Below the pieces are notes generated by a model. That model saw only the letters and a list, made by a program, of their open reading frames with translations, had not been told where the DNA came from and did no database searches. From Variovorax sp. WS11 (GTDB lineage Bacteria; Pseudomonadota; Gammaproteobacteria; Burkholderiales; Burkholderiaceae_C): a stretch of 64,000 nt of DNA. Location of the stretch: contig NZ_JAAGOW010000001.1 in the NCBI RefSeq assembly GCF_010499245.1, forward strand, positions 3,224,001-3,288,000. Direction: 5' to 3'. Position numbers and translations under genes: made by a program. Below are positions 47,063-55,192 of the stretch, in pieces (the first letter of the stretch is position 1; each line of letters starts with the position of its first letter).

Positions 47063-48493
47063 TCAGCGAACGGGAGCCATCTTTCGGATCATGTGGTTGA
47101 GCGAGTCCGCGACATAGAGCTGGCCGTCCGCGTCGATGGCCAAGCCGTGCGGCGAATCGAACCTCGCGGCTTCGCCAACGCCGTCGATCGAGCCCCTGGC
47201 CGAAGCGCCGGCAAAGATGGTGACGTCCCCGGCGGGTGTGATCTTTCGGATGACGTTGCCCAGATACTCGGCGACGAACACCGTGCCGCCGGCATCCACC
47301 GCCACGCCGACGGGATCCAGGAAGGACGCCGCTGCGCCCGTCCCATTGACGGTTCGACGCAGGCCGGAGCCTGCCACTGTCGTGACGACGCCCTCCGGCG
47401 TGACCTTGCGGATGGTGTTGTTGCCATAGTCGCTGACATAGAGTTGCCCATCGGCGCCCACCGCAATTCCGGCCGGTTGAAAAAACGACGCTGCCCCACC
47501 CGTGCCGTCCGCTGATCCGCTCTGCGAACCGGCCAGCGTCGTGACCACGCCGGTGGGCGTGATCTTGCGAATCCTGTTGTTGTTCAGGTCCGCGACGTAC
47601 ACGTTGGCATTTGCGTCGACCGCCACCCCGTAGGGGCCATCGAATGACGCCGCGGTGCCGACGCCATCCGCTGACCCCGGTGTCGTGGAGCCTGCCAGCG
47701 TCGACACCTGGCCGGTTGGGGTGATCTTCCGGATGGAGTGGCTCTGCGTATCCGTCACGTAGAGATTGCCGTTCCGGTCGACCGCGATGTTCGATGGGAA
47801 CCTGAATGAAGCTGCAGCGCCGAGGCCGTCGGCCAAGCCCGGGCTCGCGGATCCCGCCAGGGTCGTGACGGCGCCGCCCGGATCGATCTTCCGAATGCGG
47901 TGATTCTCCGTATCCGCGACATAGAGGTTGCCCCAGTGATCGACGGCGACGCCCGCGGGTGCATTGAACGAAGCCGCGGTTCCCGTGGCGTCGTTGAAAC
48001 CTGGCGCAATGCTGCCGGCCAGCGTGGAAACTTGTGCGGGCGAATCGTCGCAGCTCACTTCTACGTCGGCCACATCGGTCGTGGCCGTACCGCTTCCGTT
48101 GGCGATGTTGCATGCCTGCCAGAGCGGTGGGACATTCAGCGTCACTGCGTAGCCTGCATCGACGGGCACCGCCGAGGGAAAGCGAAACGGGCCGTTGGTG
48201 GCCAAAGTCAGTGCATCGCCCCCGTTGTTCAGCAGGACGATCTTCCCGTTCTCGGCCAATCCGGTCACTTTGCCGCCGATGGTGCGGGTCACCGGCGCCG
48301 TTGTCTCGTCGGGAGGGGGTTCGGAGGGCAACGAGGGCGGCGCTGCGGGCGGGCCGACGGGTTCCGGCGCCGCTGTTGCGCTGGCGGGAATACCGACCCA
48401 TCCGTCGCTGCCTCCCCCGCAGGCGGCAAGGCCAAGATGAAGCGAAAAAACGGCGGCAATGAGGCGGAGCGACGCAAGGAAACGGTAGGTCAT
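47063..48493 (-). CDS. NHL-repeat lipoprotein
   Basis: 476 residues. Lipoprotein signal with lipobox GLAAC near residue 25, a Gly/Pro linker, a small N-terminal domain (VTGLAENGKIVLLNNGGDAL), then at least six NHL propeller repeats of the form GVAVDxxGNLYVADxxNHRIRKI. NHL propellers bind partners or act as lyases; nothing indicates a specific role here. ATG 48493 (MTYRFLASL) chosen to place the signal peptide at the start. Confidence 0.85.
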   Translation of the reverse strand: MTYRFLASLRLIAAVFSLHLGLAACGGGSDGWVGIPASATAAPEPVGPPAAPPSLPSEPPPDETTAPVTRTIGGKVTGLAENGKIVLLNNGGDALTLATNGPFRFPSAVPVDAGYAVTLNVPPLWQACNIANGSGTATTDVADVEVSCDDSPAQVSTLAGSIAPGFNDATGTAASFNAPAGVAVDHWGNLYVADTENHRIRKIDPGGAVTTLAGSASPGLADGLGAAASFRFPSNIAVDRNGNLYVTDTQSHSIRKITPTGQVSTLAGSTTPGSADGVGTAASFDGPYGVAVDANANVYVADLNNNRIRKITPTGVVTTLAGSQSGSADGTGGAASFFQPAGIAVGADGQLYVSDYGNNTIRKVTPEGVVTTVAGSGLRRTVNGTGAAASFLDPVGVAVDAGGTVFVAEYLGNVIRKITPAGDVTIFAGASARGSIDGVGEAARFDSPHGLAIDADGQLYVADSLNHMIRKMAPVR

Positions 48494-48698
48494 CGTGGTG
48501 GCGCGAGGGGAGCGGCGCGCCGACCTGGACGAAACACGTGCGGCGCGAATGCCGCAAATTGTTGCGACGCCCCGCAAGTTGAAATCTGATCAATCGTCGC
48601 GGAGCGAGTCGGGAAAAACCCGAGCGCACTTCCCCAGCTGCGACATCGCGCGTGCCGGTCCTCAAAAACCCCGCGAATACGATCGACGAAGCCCGGAC

Positions 48699-49946
48699 CT
48701 ATCGGTAGCTGCGCGCGTCCTCGATCACCTTGCCGTCGTTGGGCAGGCTGCCCGGCTCCATCAGCTCGACCTCCCCGCGCAGCTTGGTGACATCGCGGAC
48801 CGCCGCGGCAATGCGGCCGGCCAAGCCCTCGGGCTCCGACGCGCATTCGAGCCGGAGCGTCATGCGGTCCTCGCCCATCTCGCCCTCGACCACCAGCCGC
48901 GCGCGCCGCACCTCGGGGAAGCGCCGCGCGATCTCCGCCACCTGGCCCGGATGCACGAACATGCCGCGCACCTTCGTGGTCTGGTCGGCGCGGCCGAGCC
49001 AGCCCTTGATGCGGGTGTTGGTGCGGCCGGTCGGGCAGCCTCCCGGCAGCACGGCCGAGAGGTCGCCGGTGCCGAAGCGGATCAGCGGGTAATCGGGGTT
49101 CAGCGTGGTGACGACGATCTCGCCCACCTCGCCCTCGGGCACCGGGTCGCCGGTGCCGGGGCGCACGATCTCGACGATCACACCCTCGTCGAGCACCAGG
49201 CCTTCGCGTGCCGCCGTCTCGTAGGCGATCAGGCCCAGATCGGCGGTCGCGTAGCACTGCATGCCGGCCACGCCGCGCTCGGCGATCCAGTCGCGCAGGC
49301 TGGGGGGGAAGGCCTCGCCCGAGACCAGCGCCTTGGTCAGCGAGGGCAGGGGGATGCCCCGCTCGGCCGCCTTCTCCAGCAGGATCTTCAGGAAGCTGGG
49401 CGTGCCGGCATAGCCGGCGGGCTTGAGATCGGCGATCGCGTCCACCTGCTGCTCCGTCTGGCCGGTGCCGCCGGCGAACACGGTGCAGCCCAGGGCCCGC
49501 GCGCCGCTTTCCATGATCGCGCCGGCCGGCGTCATGTGGTAGCTGAAGCTGTTGTGCACCAGCTCGCCGCTGCGAAAGCCCGCCGCATGCAGCGCGCGCG
49601 CCGTGCGCCAGTAGTCGAGCGCCTCGCCCTCGGGCTCGTAGATGGTGCCGGGGCTGGCGAACACGCGCAGCATGCGCGGGCCGAAGCGAATGGCCGAAAA
49701 GCCGCCGAAGGGATCGCGCGCGCGCTCGGCCTTCTGCCGCTCCAGCAGCTCGTGCTTGCGCGTGACGGGCAGGCGCGCCAGCGCCTCGCGGCTGTCGATG
49801 TCGGCGGGCTTCACCCCGTCGAGGATCTTCGCGAAGGCGGGAGCGGCGGTCTGGGCCTGGGCAATCTGCTTCGGCAACGCAGCCAGCAAGTCCTGCTCGC
49901 GCTCCGCCGGGTCGCGCACTTCAAGCGCATCGTAGTAATCATTCAT
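48699..49946 (-). CDS. Phenylacetate-CoA ligase-like AMP-binding protein
   Basis: 415 residues, PaaK-like adenylate-forming enzyme. It has LPVTRKHELLE at the N-terminus, FAGGTGQTEQQVD, KALVSGEAFPPSLRDWI, and the C-terminal domain with KGWLGRADQTTKVRGMFVHP. It probably activates an aromatic or short acid to its CoA ester. It lies 123 bp downstream of livF on the same strand and likely belongs to the transporter cluster, which would import the acid it activates. Confidence 0.83.
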   Translation of the reverse strand: MNDYYDALEVRDPAEREQDLLAALPKQIAQAQTAAPAFAKILDGVKPADIDSREALARLPVTRKHELLERQKAERARDPFGGFSAIRFGPRMLRVFASPGTIYEPEGEALDYWRTARALHAAGFRSGELVHNSFSYHMTPAGAIMESGARALGCTVFAGGTGQTEQQVDAIADLKPAGYAGTPSFLKILLEKAAERGIPLPSLTKALVSGEAFPPSLRDWIAERGVAGMQCYATADLGLIAYETAAREGLVLDEGVIVEIVRPGTGDPVPEGEVGEIVVTTLNPDYPLIRFGTGDLSAVLPGGCPTGRTNTRIKGWLGRADQTTKVRGMFVHPGQVAEIARRFPEVRRARLVVEGEMGEDRMTLRLECASEPEGLAGRIAAAVRDVTKLRGEVELMEPGSLPNDGKVIEDARSYR

Positions 49947-50069
49947 AGCCGTTGTCCTGGATCAGGCCTGTTCGGGGAACACCGCGGAACCGGCTTTGCC
50001 GGGCCGCTGGTGTTGCCCCCGGTAGGGGGTGGGCGGCTACACGAAGTGAGCCAACCTGGGGGCGAGCCA

Positions 50070-50882
50070 TTACGCCAACCACCTCTTGCGGCGCTTGTAG
50101 CTCTTCACGTCGCGGAAGCTCTTGCGGTCCGCGCCGCCCACGCCCAGGTAGAACTCCTTGACGTCCTCGTTCTCCCTGAGGCTGTGCGCCTCGCCGTCCA
50201 TCACGATGCGGCCGTTCTCCAGGATGTAGCCGTAGTCGGCATAGCGCAGCGCCATGTTGGTGTTCTGCTCAGCCAGGAGGAAGGTCACGCGCTCCTTCTG
50301 GTTCAGGTCCTTCACGATGCCGAAGACCTCGTCCACGATCTGCGGTGCCAGGCCCATCGAGGGCTCGTCGAGCAGCACCATGCTGGGGTTGGCCATCAGC
50401 GCGCGGCCGATGGCGCACATCTGCTGCTCGCCGCCCGAGGTGTAGGCGGCCTGCGAGGAGCGCCGCGTCTTCAGGCGCGGGAAGTAGGCGTAGACCTTCT
50501 CCAGCGTCTGCGCCACCGCGGCCTTGCCGTCGGTGCGGGTGTAGGCGCCGGTCATCAGGTTGTCCTCGATGGTGAGGTGGGCGAAGCAGTGGCGGCCTTC
50601 CATCACCTGGATCAGCCCGCGCCGCACCAGCTCGGCCGGCGACAGCGCCTCGATGCGCTCGCCGCGCAGCGTGATGTTGCCCTTGGTGACCGCGCCGCGC
50701 TCGCCCGCGAGCAGGTTCGAGACCGCGCGCAGCGTGGTGGTCTTGCCGGCGCCGTTGCCGCCGAGCAGCGCCACGATGCCGCCCTCGGGCACTTTGAGCG
50801 AGACGCCCTTGAGCACCAGGATCACGTGGTTGTAGATGACTTCGATGCCGTTGACGTCGAGGAGGATGTCGGCTTGCTTCAT
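50070..50882 (-). CDS. livF: Branched-chain-type ABC transporter ATPase (LivF-like)
   Basis: 270 residues. Walker A GGNGAGKTT, signature-like YTSGGEQQM, Walker B MVLLDEPSMGLAP. The C-terminus has a ~20-residue basic extension (DVKSYKRRKRW). Second ATPase of the importer whose other parts are encoded upstream. It is preceded by a stem-loop at 50932-50949. Confidence 0.88.
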   Translation of the reverse strand: MKQADILLDVNGIEVIYNHVILVLKGVSLKVPEGGIVALLGGNGAGKTTTLRAVSNLLAGERGAVTKGNITLRGERIEALSPAELVRRGLIQVMEGRHCFAHLTIEDNLMTGAYTRTDGKAAVAQTLEKVYAYFPRLKTRRSSQAAYTSGGEQQMCAIGRALMANPSMVLLDEPSMGLAPQIVDEVFGIVKDLNQKERVTFLLAEQNTNMALRYADYGYILENGRIVMDGEAHSLRENEDVKEFYLGVGGADRKSFRDVKSYKRRKRWLA

Positions 50883-50931
50883 GGTTGTGTGTGGAGCATT
50901 TGGAAGCCCGGCGGCGCCGCGCTTCCAGATG

Positions 50932-50949
50932 CCGGCTCCGGAGAGCCGG
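50932..50949. other. Stem-loop after the binding-protein gene
   Basis: CCGGCTC-CGGA-GAGCCGG, a perfect 7-bp stem between the binding-protein stop and livF. Such hairpins after a periplasmic binding-protein gene often stabilise its mRNA and give it higher expression than the downstream gene. Confidence 0.5.
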
Positions 50950-50969
50950 GATCGATGGCGATCAGGCGC

Positions 50970-52280
50970 TCAGGACTGGCAGTCCTCCGGCGGGCGCGCG
51001 CTGAGCTTCTTCTCGGCCGCGTACTTGGCCGCGGTGGAGCGAACCAGCGGCTTGATCACCTGCTCGTCGCCCTGCAGCCAGTCGGAGGTGAAGTTCCACT
51101 TCGTGCCGTCCCAGGTGTGGATGCGCGCCCAGGAGGCGCCCATGTGGTCGGTGCACGAGGTGCTGATCGGCCGCATCACGCCGGCGAAGCCCAGTGCGTC
51201 GAGCTTGGCCTGCGTGAGGTTCAGGTTCTCCAGGCCCCAGCGCACCTGCTCGCCGGTCATGACCTTGCCCTTGCCGAAGCGTTCCTGCGCGGCCCGGATG
51301 CCTTCCACGCCGAGCATCGCGCTCATCGCGCCGCGCATGTAGAGCACCTGGCCGACCTCGTTGCGCGGGCCGGTGCCCTGGCCCTTCTCGTGCACCATCG
51401 CCAGCACGTCCTTGACCACCTTCGACTGCGGCTCCGCGCCATGCTGCATGGTCACGGCGTTGTAGCCCTTGGCGCCGTCGCCCACGTCCTTCACGTCGGG
51501 CTCGGCGCCGGCCCACCATACGCCGTACATCTTCTCGCGCGGGTAGCCGGTGGCCTGGGCTTCCTTGAGCGCGGTGGAGTTCATCACGCCCCAGCCCCAC
51601 AGCAGCACGTAGTCGGGCCGGTTCTGGCGAATCTGCAGCCAGGTCGCCTTCTGCTCGACGCCGGGCGAGGTCACCGGCAGCAGCTGCAGGTCGAAGCCGT
51701 GCAGCTTGGCGCGCTCCTGCAGCAGCGGGATCGGCTCCTTGCCGTAGGGGCTGTCGTGGTAGACCAGGGCCAGCTTCTTGCCCTTGAGCTTGTCCAGCCC
51801 GCCCTCCTTCTTGGCGATGGCCTGCAGGATCGCGTCGGAGGCCACCCAGTAGGTGCCGGCGATCGGGAAGTTCCACTTGAACACGGTGCCGTCGGCGCTC
51901 TCGCTGCGGCCGTAGCCGATGGTCACCACCGGGATCTTGTCCACCGGCGCCTTCTCGGTGATGGCGAAGGTCGCGCCGGTCGACAGCGGCTGCACGAACG
52001 AGGCCCCCTTGCTCTTGAGCCGCTCGTAGCACTCGACGCTGCGCGCGGTGTCGTAGCCGGTCTCGCATTCTTCGAAGCTGAGCTTGACGCCGTTGAGGCC
52101 GCCGCGGGCGTTCACCAGCTTGAAGTAGTCGACATAGCCGTTGGCCCAGGGCGCGCCGTTGGGCGCGAAGGCGCCCGTGCGATACGACAGCACCGGGATG
52201 AACTGCTCTTTGGTCTGCGCGACGGCGGCCAGGCAGGTCATGCACGCGGCCGCGGCGATGACGGAACTGAGGACTCTCAT
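50970..52280 (-). CDS. ABC transporter substrate-binding protein (Liv/aromatic-acid type)
   Basis: 436 residues with signal peptide (VIAAAACMTCLAAVAQT). Type I periplasmic binding fold of the branched-chain amino acid group: FIPVLSYRTGAFAPNG, VNARGGLNGVKLSFEECETGYD, and LALVYHDSPYGKEPIPLL. Larger than LivK of E. coli (~370); this size class is common next to aromatic-acid CoA ligases. Ligand inferred to be an aromatic or other carboxylic acid, not proven. Confidence 0.87.
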   Translation of the reverse strand: MRVLSSVIAAAACMTCLAAVAQTKEQFIPVLSYRTGAFAPNGAPWANGYVDYFKLVNARGGLNGVKLSFEECETGYDTARSVECYERLKSKGASFVQPLSTGATFAITEKAPVDKIPVVTIGYGRSESADGTVFKWNFPIAGTYWVASDAILQAIAKKEGGLDKLKGKKLALVYHDSPYGKEPIPLLQERAKLHGFDLQLLPVTSPGVEQKATWLQIRQNRPDYVLLWGWGVMNSTALKEAQATGYPREKMYGVWWAGAEPDVKDVGDGAKGYNAVTMQHGAEPQSKVVKDVLAMVHEKGQGTGPRNEVGQVLYMRGAMSAMLGVEGIRAAQERFGKGKVMTGEQVRWGLENLNLTQAKLDALGFAGVMRPISTSCTDHMGASWARIHTWDGTKWNFTSDWLQGDEQVIKPLVRSTAAKYAAEKKLSARPPEDCQS

Positions 52281-52333
52281 GATTGTCTCCTTGGGTCGGT
52301 TCTAGGGTGCGGGGGATTCTGCGAAGCGCGGTA

Positions 52334-53410
52334 TCAATAAGGGAAGGGCCACAGCCGCAGCTTCTGCTTGGCCGTGGACCACAGCCGCGCCAGCCCGTGC
52401 GGCTCCACGATCAGGAACCACACGATCAGGCCGCCGAAGATCATCAGCTCGGCATGCGCGATGCCCGCGGTCGAGATCTCGATGCCGAACAGCCCGGCCA
52501 AGAGCGGCAGGAACTGGTTGAGCGCGATCGGCAGGACCACGATGAAGGCCGCGCCGAAGAAGCTGCCCATGATCGAGCCCAGCCCGCCGATGATCACCAT
52601 GAACAGCAGCCGGAAGGAGTAGTCCACCGAGAAGGCCGAGGGCTCCCACGCGCCCAGGTAGATGAAGGCCCACAGCGCGCCTGCCAGCCCGATGATGAAG
52701 GAGCTCACGGCAAAGGCGCTGAGCTTGGCGTACATCGGGCGGATGCCGATCACCGCCGCGGCCACGTCCATGTCGCGAATCGCCATCCACTCGCGCCCGA
52801 TGGCGCCGCGCACCAGGTTCTTGGCCATCAGCGCGACCAGGGCCAGCACGACCAGGCAGAACAGGTACTTGCTCACCGCGCTCTCGATCGGCAGCCCGAA
52901 CACCTGCAGGTTCGACACCGCCACCGAGCCCGAGGGCGTGTCGAGCGTGAACCACTTGATGCGCAGGAACATCCAGTCGGCGAAGAACTGCGCCGCGAGC
53001 GTGGCGACCGCCAGGTACAGGCCGCGCACCCGCAGGCTCGGCAGCCCGAACAGGATGCCGAAGGCGGTGGCGCACAGCCCGCCGAGGATCAGCGCCGGGA
53101 TCAGCGGCATGTTCGGAACGCGGGCGAAGAAGTTGTAGGCGCCGTAGGCTCCCACCGCCATGAACGCGCCCGAGCCCAGCGAGATCTGGCCGCAGTAGCC
53201 CACCAGGATGTTCACGCCCACCGCGGCCAGCGAGAAGATCAGGAAGGGGATCAGGATGGCCCGGAACAGGTAGTCGCTCGCCAGCAGCGGCACGCCGACG
53301 ACGGCGAAAGCCAGCAGCAACACGATGAACACGCGGTCCTGCAGGATCGGGAAGACCTGCTGGTCGGCGCGGTAGCTGGTCTTGAACTGGCCGTTTTCGC
53401 GGTAGAGCAT
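52334..53410 (-). CDS. livM: Branched-chain-type ABC transporter permease (LivM-like)
   Basis: 358 residues, about nine membrane helices; contains GYCGQISLGSGAFMAVGAYG, the LivM signature, and GLAGALWAFIYLGAWEPSAF. It forms the importer channel with the LivH-like subunit. Confidence 0.88.
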   Translation of the reverse strand: MLYRENGQFKTSYRADQQVFPILQDRVFIVLLLAFAVVGVPLLASDYLFRAILIPFLIFSLAAVGVNILVGYCGQISLGSGAFMAVGAYGAYNFFARVPNMPLIPALILGGLCATAFGILFGLPSLRVRGLYLAVATLAAQFFADWMFLRIKWFTLDTPSGSVAVSNLQVFGLPIESAVSKYLFCLVVLALVALMAKNLVRGAIGREWMAIRDMDVAAAVIGIRPMYAKLSAFAVSSFIIGLAGALWAFIYLGAWEPSAFSVDYSFRLLFMVIIGGLGSIMGSFFGAAFIVVLPIALNQFLPLLAGLFGIEISTAGIAHAELMIFGGLIVWFLIVEPHGLARLWSTAKQKLRLWPFPY

Positions 53411-53429
53411 GGGGTGGGTCTTTCCGCGC

Positions 53430-54359
53430 TCACACGCGATCGATGATCTTTTCGCCGAACAGCCCCTGCGGCCGGAACAGCAGGAACAGGAGCGCGAGCA
53501 CGTAGGCGAACCAGATCTCGATGCCGCCGCCCACCAGCGGCCCGAGGTAGACCTCCGACAGCTTCTCGCCGACGCCGATGATCAGCCCGCCGAGGATGGC
53601 GCCGGGCACCGAGGTCAGCCCGCCGAGGATGACGACCGGCAGCGCGCGCAGCGCCACCGTGGCCAGCGAGAACTGCACGCCCAGCTTGCTGCCCCAGATC
53701 ATCCCGGCCACCAGCGCCACCACGCCCGCCACGCACCACACGATGACCCAGATGCGCGCCAGCGGGATGCCGACGGACTGCGCGGCCTGGTGGTCGTCGG
53801 CCACCGCCCGCAGCGCGCGGCCGGTGCCGGTCTTCTGGAAGAACAGCGACAGCAGCGCCACCAGCGCGGCGGCGATCGCGGCGGCGATCAGGTCCTCCTT
53901 GTTCAGCAGGATGCCGCCCTGGAACGCCGACTCGAAGGCGAAGATCGGCTCCTTGGGCATGCCGATGTCGATCTTGTAGATGTTGCTGCCGAAGATGGTC
54001 TGGCCCAGCCCGTCGATGAAGTAGGTGATACCCAGCGTGGCCATCAGCAGCGTGGCGCCTTCCTGGTTGACCAAGTGCCGCAGCACCAGCCGCTCCACCA
54101 GCCAGGCCACCGCGAACATCACGGCGCCGGCCAGCACGAAGGCCGCGAGATTGGCGAACCAGCGGTTCTCGATGCCGGTCCACTGCGGCACCCACTCGGC
54201 GAAGCGCGCCATCGCCAGCGCGGCGAACAGCACCATCGCACCCTGCGCGAAGTTGAAGACGCCGGAGGCCTTGTAGATCAGCACGAAGCCCAGCGCGATC
54301 AGCGAATAGAGCATGCCGACCATCAGGCCGCCGAAGAGTGTTTCGAGAAAAAAGCCCAT
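53430..54359 (-). CDS. livH: Branched-chain-type ABC transporter permease (LivH-like)
   Basis: 309 residues, about eight membrane helices with GMLYSLIALGFVLIYKASGVFNFAQG at the N-terminus (LivH hallmark) and GRALRAVADDHQAAQSVGIP. ATG 54359 shares one base with the stop of the livG-like gene (TGATG), so translation is coupled. Confidence 0.9.
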   Translation of the reverse strand: MGFFLETLFGGLMVGMLYSLIALGFVLIYKASGVFNFAQGAMVLFAALAMARFAEWVPQWTGIENRWFANLAAFVLAGAVMFAVAWLVERLVLRHLVNQEGATLLMATLGITYFIDGLGQTIFGSNIYKIDIGMPKEPIFAFESAFQGGILLNKEDLIAAAIAAALVALLSLFFQKTGTGRALRAVADDHQAAQSVGIPLARIWVIVWCVAGVVALVAGMIWGSKLGVQFSLATVALRALPVVILGGLTSVPGAILGGLIIGVGEKLSEVYLGPLVGGGIEIWFAYVLALLFLLFRPQGLFGEKIIDRV

Positions 54360-55192
54360 CAGTGTTCCGTCCCGAGGTAAGCCCGGATCACGTCCTCGTT
54401 GTTGCGCACTTCGTGGGGCGTGCCGTCGCCGATCTTCTTGCCGTAGTCGAGCACCACCACGCGGTCCGAGATGTCCATCACCACGCCCATGTCGTGCTCG
54501 ATCAGCACGATGGTGGTGCCGAACTCGTCGTTCACGTCGAGGATGAAGCGGCTCATGTCCTGCTTCTCCTCCACGTTCATGCCGGCCATGGGCTCGTCCA
54601 GCAGCAGCACCTGCGGCTCCATCGCCAGCGCGCGGCCCAGGTCCACGCGCTTCTGCAGGCCGTAGGGCAGGCGGCCCACCGGCGTCTTGCGGTGCGGCTG
54701 GATCTCGAGGAAGTCGATGATCCGCTCGACGGACTCGCGTTGCGCGATCTCCTCGCGCTCGGCCGGGCCCCAGCGCAGCGCCTGGGCGAGCAGGCCGCTC
54801 TTCATCTTGAGGTTGCGGCCCGTCATGATGTTGTCGAGCACGCTCATGCCCTTGAACAGGGCCAGGTTCTGGAAGGTGCGTGCCACGCCCATCTCGGCCA
54901 CCTGGCGCGAGTTCATGTGCCGAAAGTGCTGCCCGCGGAAGGTGATCGAGCCCTGCTGCGGTTGGTAGACGCCGTTGATGCAGTTGAGCATCGAACTCTT
55001 GCCCGCGCCATTGGGGCCGATGATGGCGCGTACCTCGTGCTCGCGCACGTCGAAGCTGATGTCGGCCAACGCCTTCACGCCGCCGAAGGACAGGCTGATG
55101 TTCTGCACGTCCAGGATCACCTCGCCGATCCGGCGCCCGCCGTGGGTCGCGCTGGCGAGCATGGCGGTCTCGGCGGTGTTCTGCGCGTTCAT
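54359..55192 (-). CDS. livG: Branched-chain-type ABC transporter ATPase (LivG-like)
   Basis: 277 residues. Walker A GPNGAGKSS, Walker B VLLLDEPMAGMN, switch histidine in LIEHDMGVVM. The usual LSGG signature is replaced by LPYGLQKRVD, a change seen in some Liv-type ATPases. ATG 55192 overlaps the stop of the CoA ligase gene (ATGA). Confidence 0.88.
   Translation of the reverse strand: MNAQNTAETAMLASATHGGRRIGEVILDVQNISLSFGGVKALADISFDVREHEVRAIIGPNGAGKSSMLNCINGVYQPQQGSITFRGQHFRHMNSRQVAEMGVARTFQNLALFKGMSVLDNIMTGRNLKMKSGLLAQALRWGPAEREEIAQRESVERIIDFLEIQPHRKTPVGRLPYGLQKRVDLGRALAMEPQVLLLDEPMAGMNVEEKQDMSRFILDVNDEFGTTIVLIEHDMGVVMDISDRVVVLDYGKKIGDGTPHEVRNNEDVIRAYLGTEH

Noticed and set aside
48495..52340. 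1281-codon open frame on the plus strand
   Set aside because: It is the antisense of the ligase, livF and binding-protein genes; composition is Arg/His/Ala-rich without domains, typical of high-GC shadow frames.
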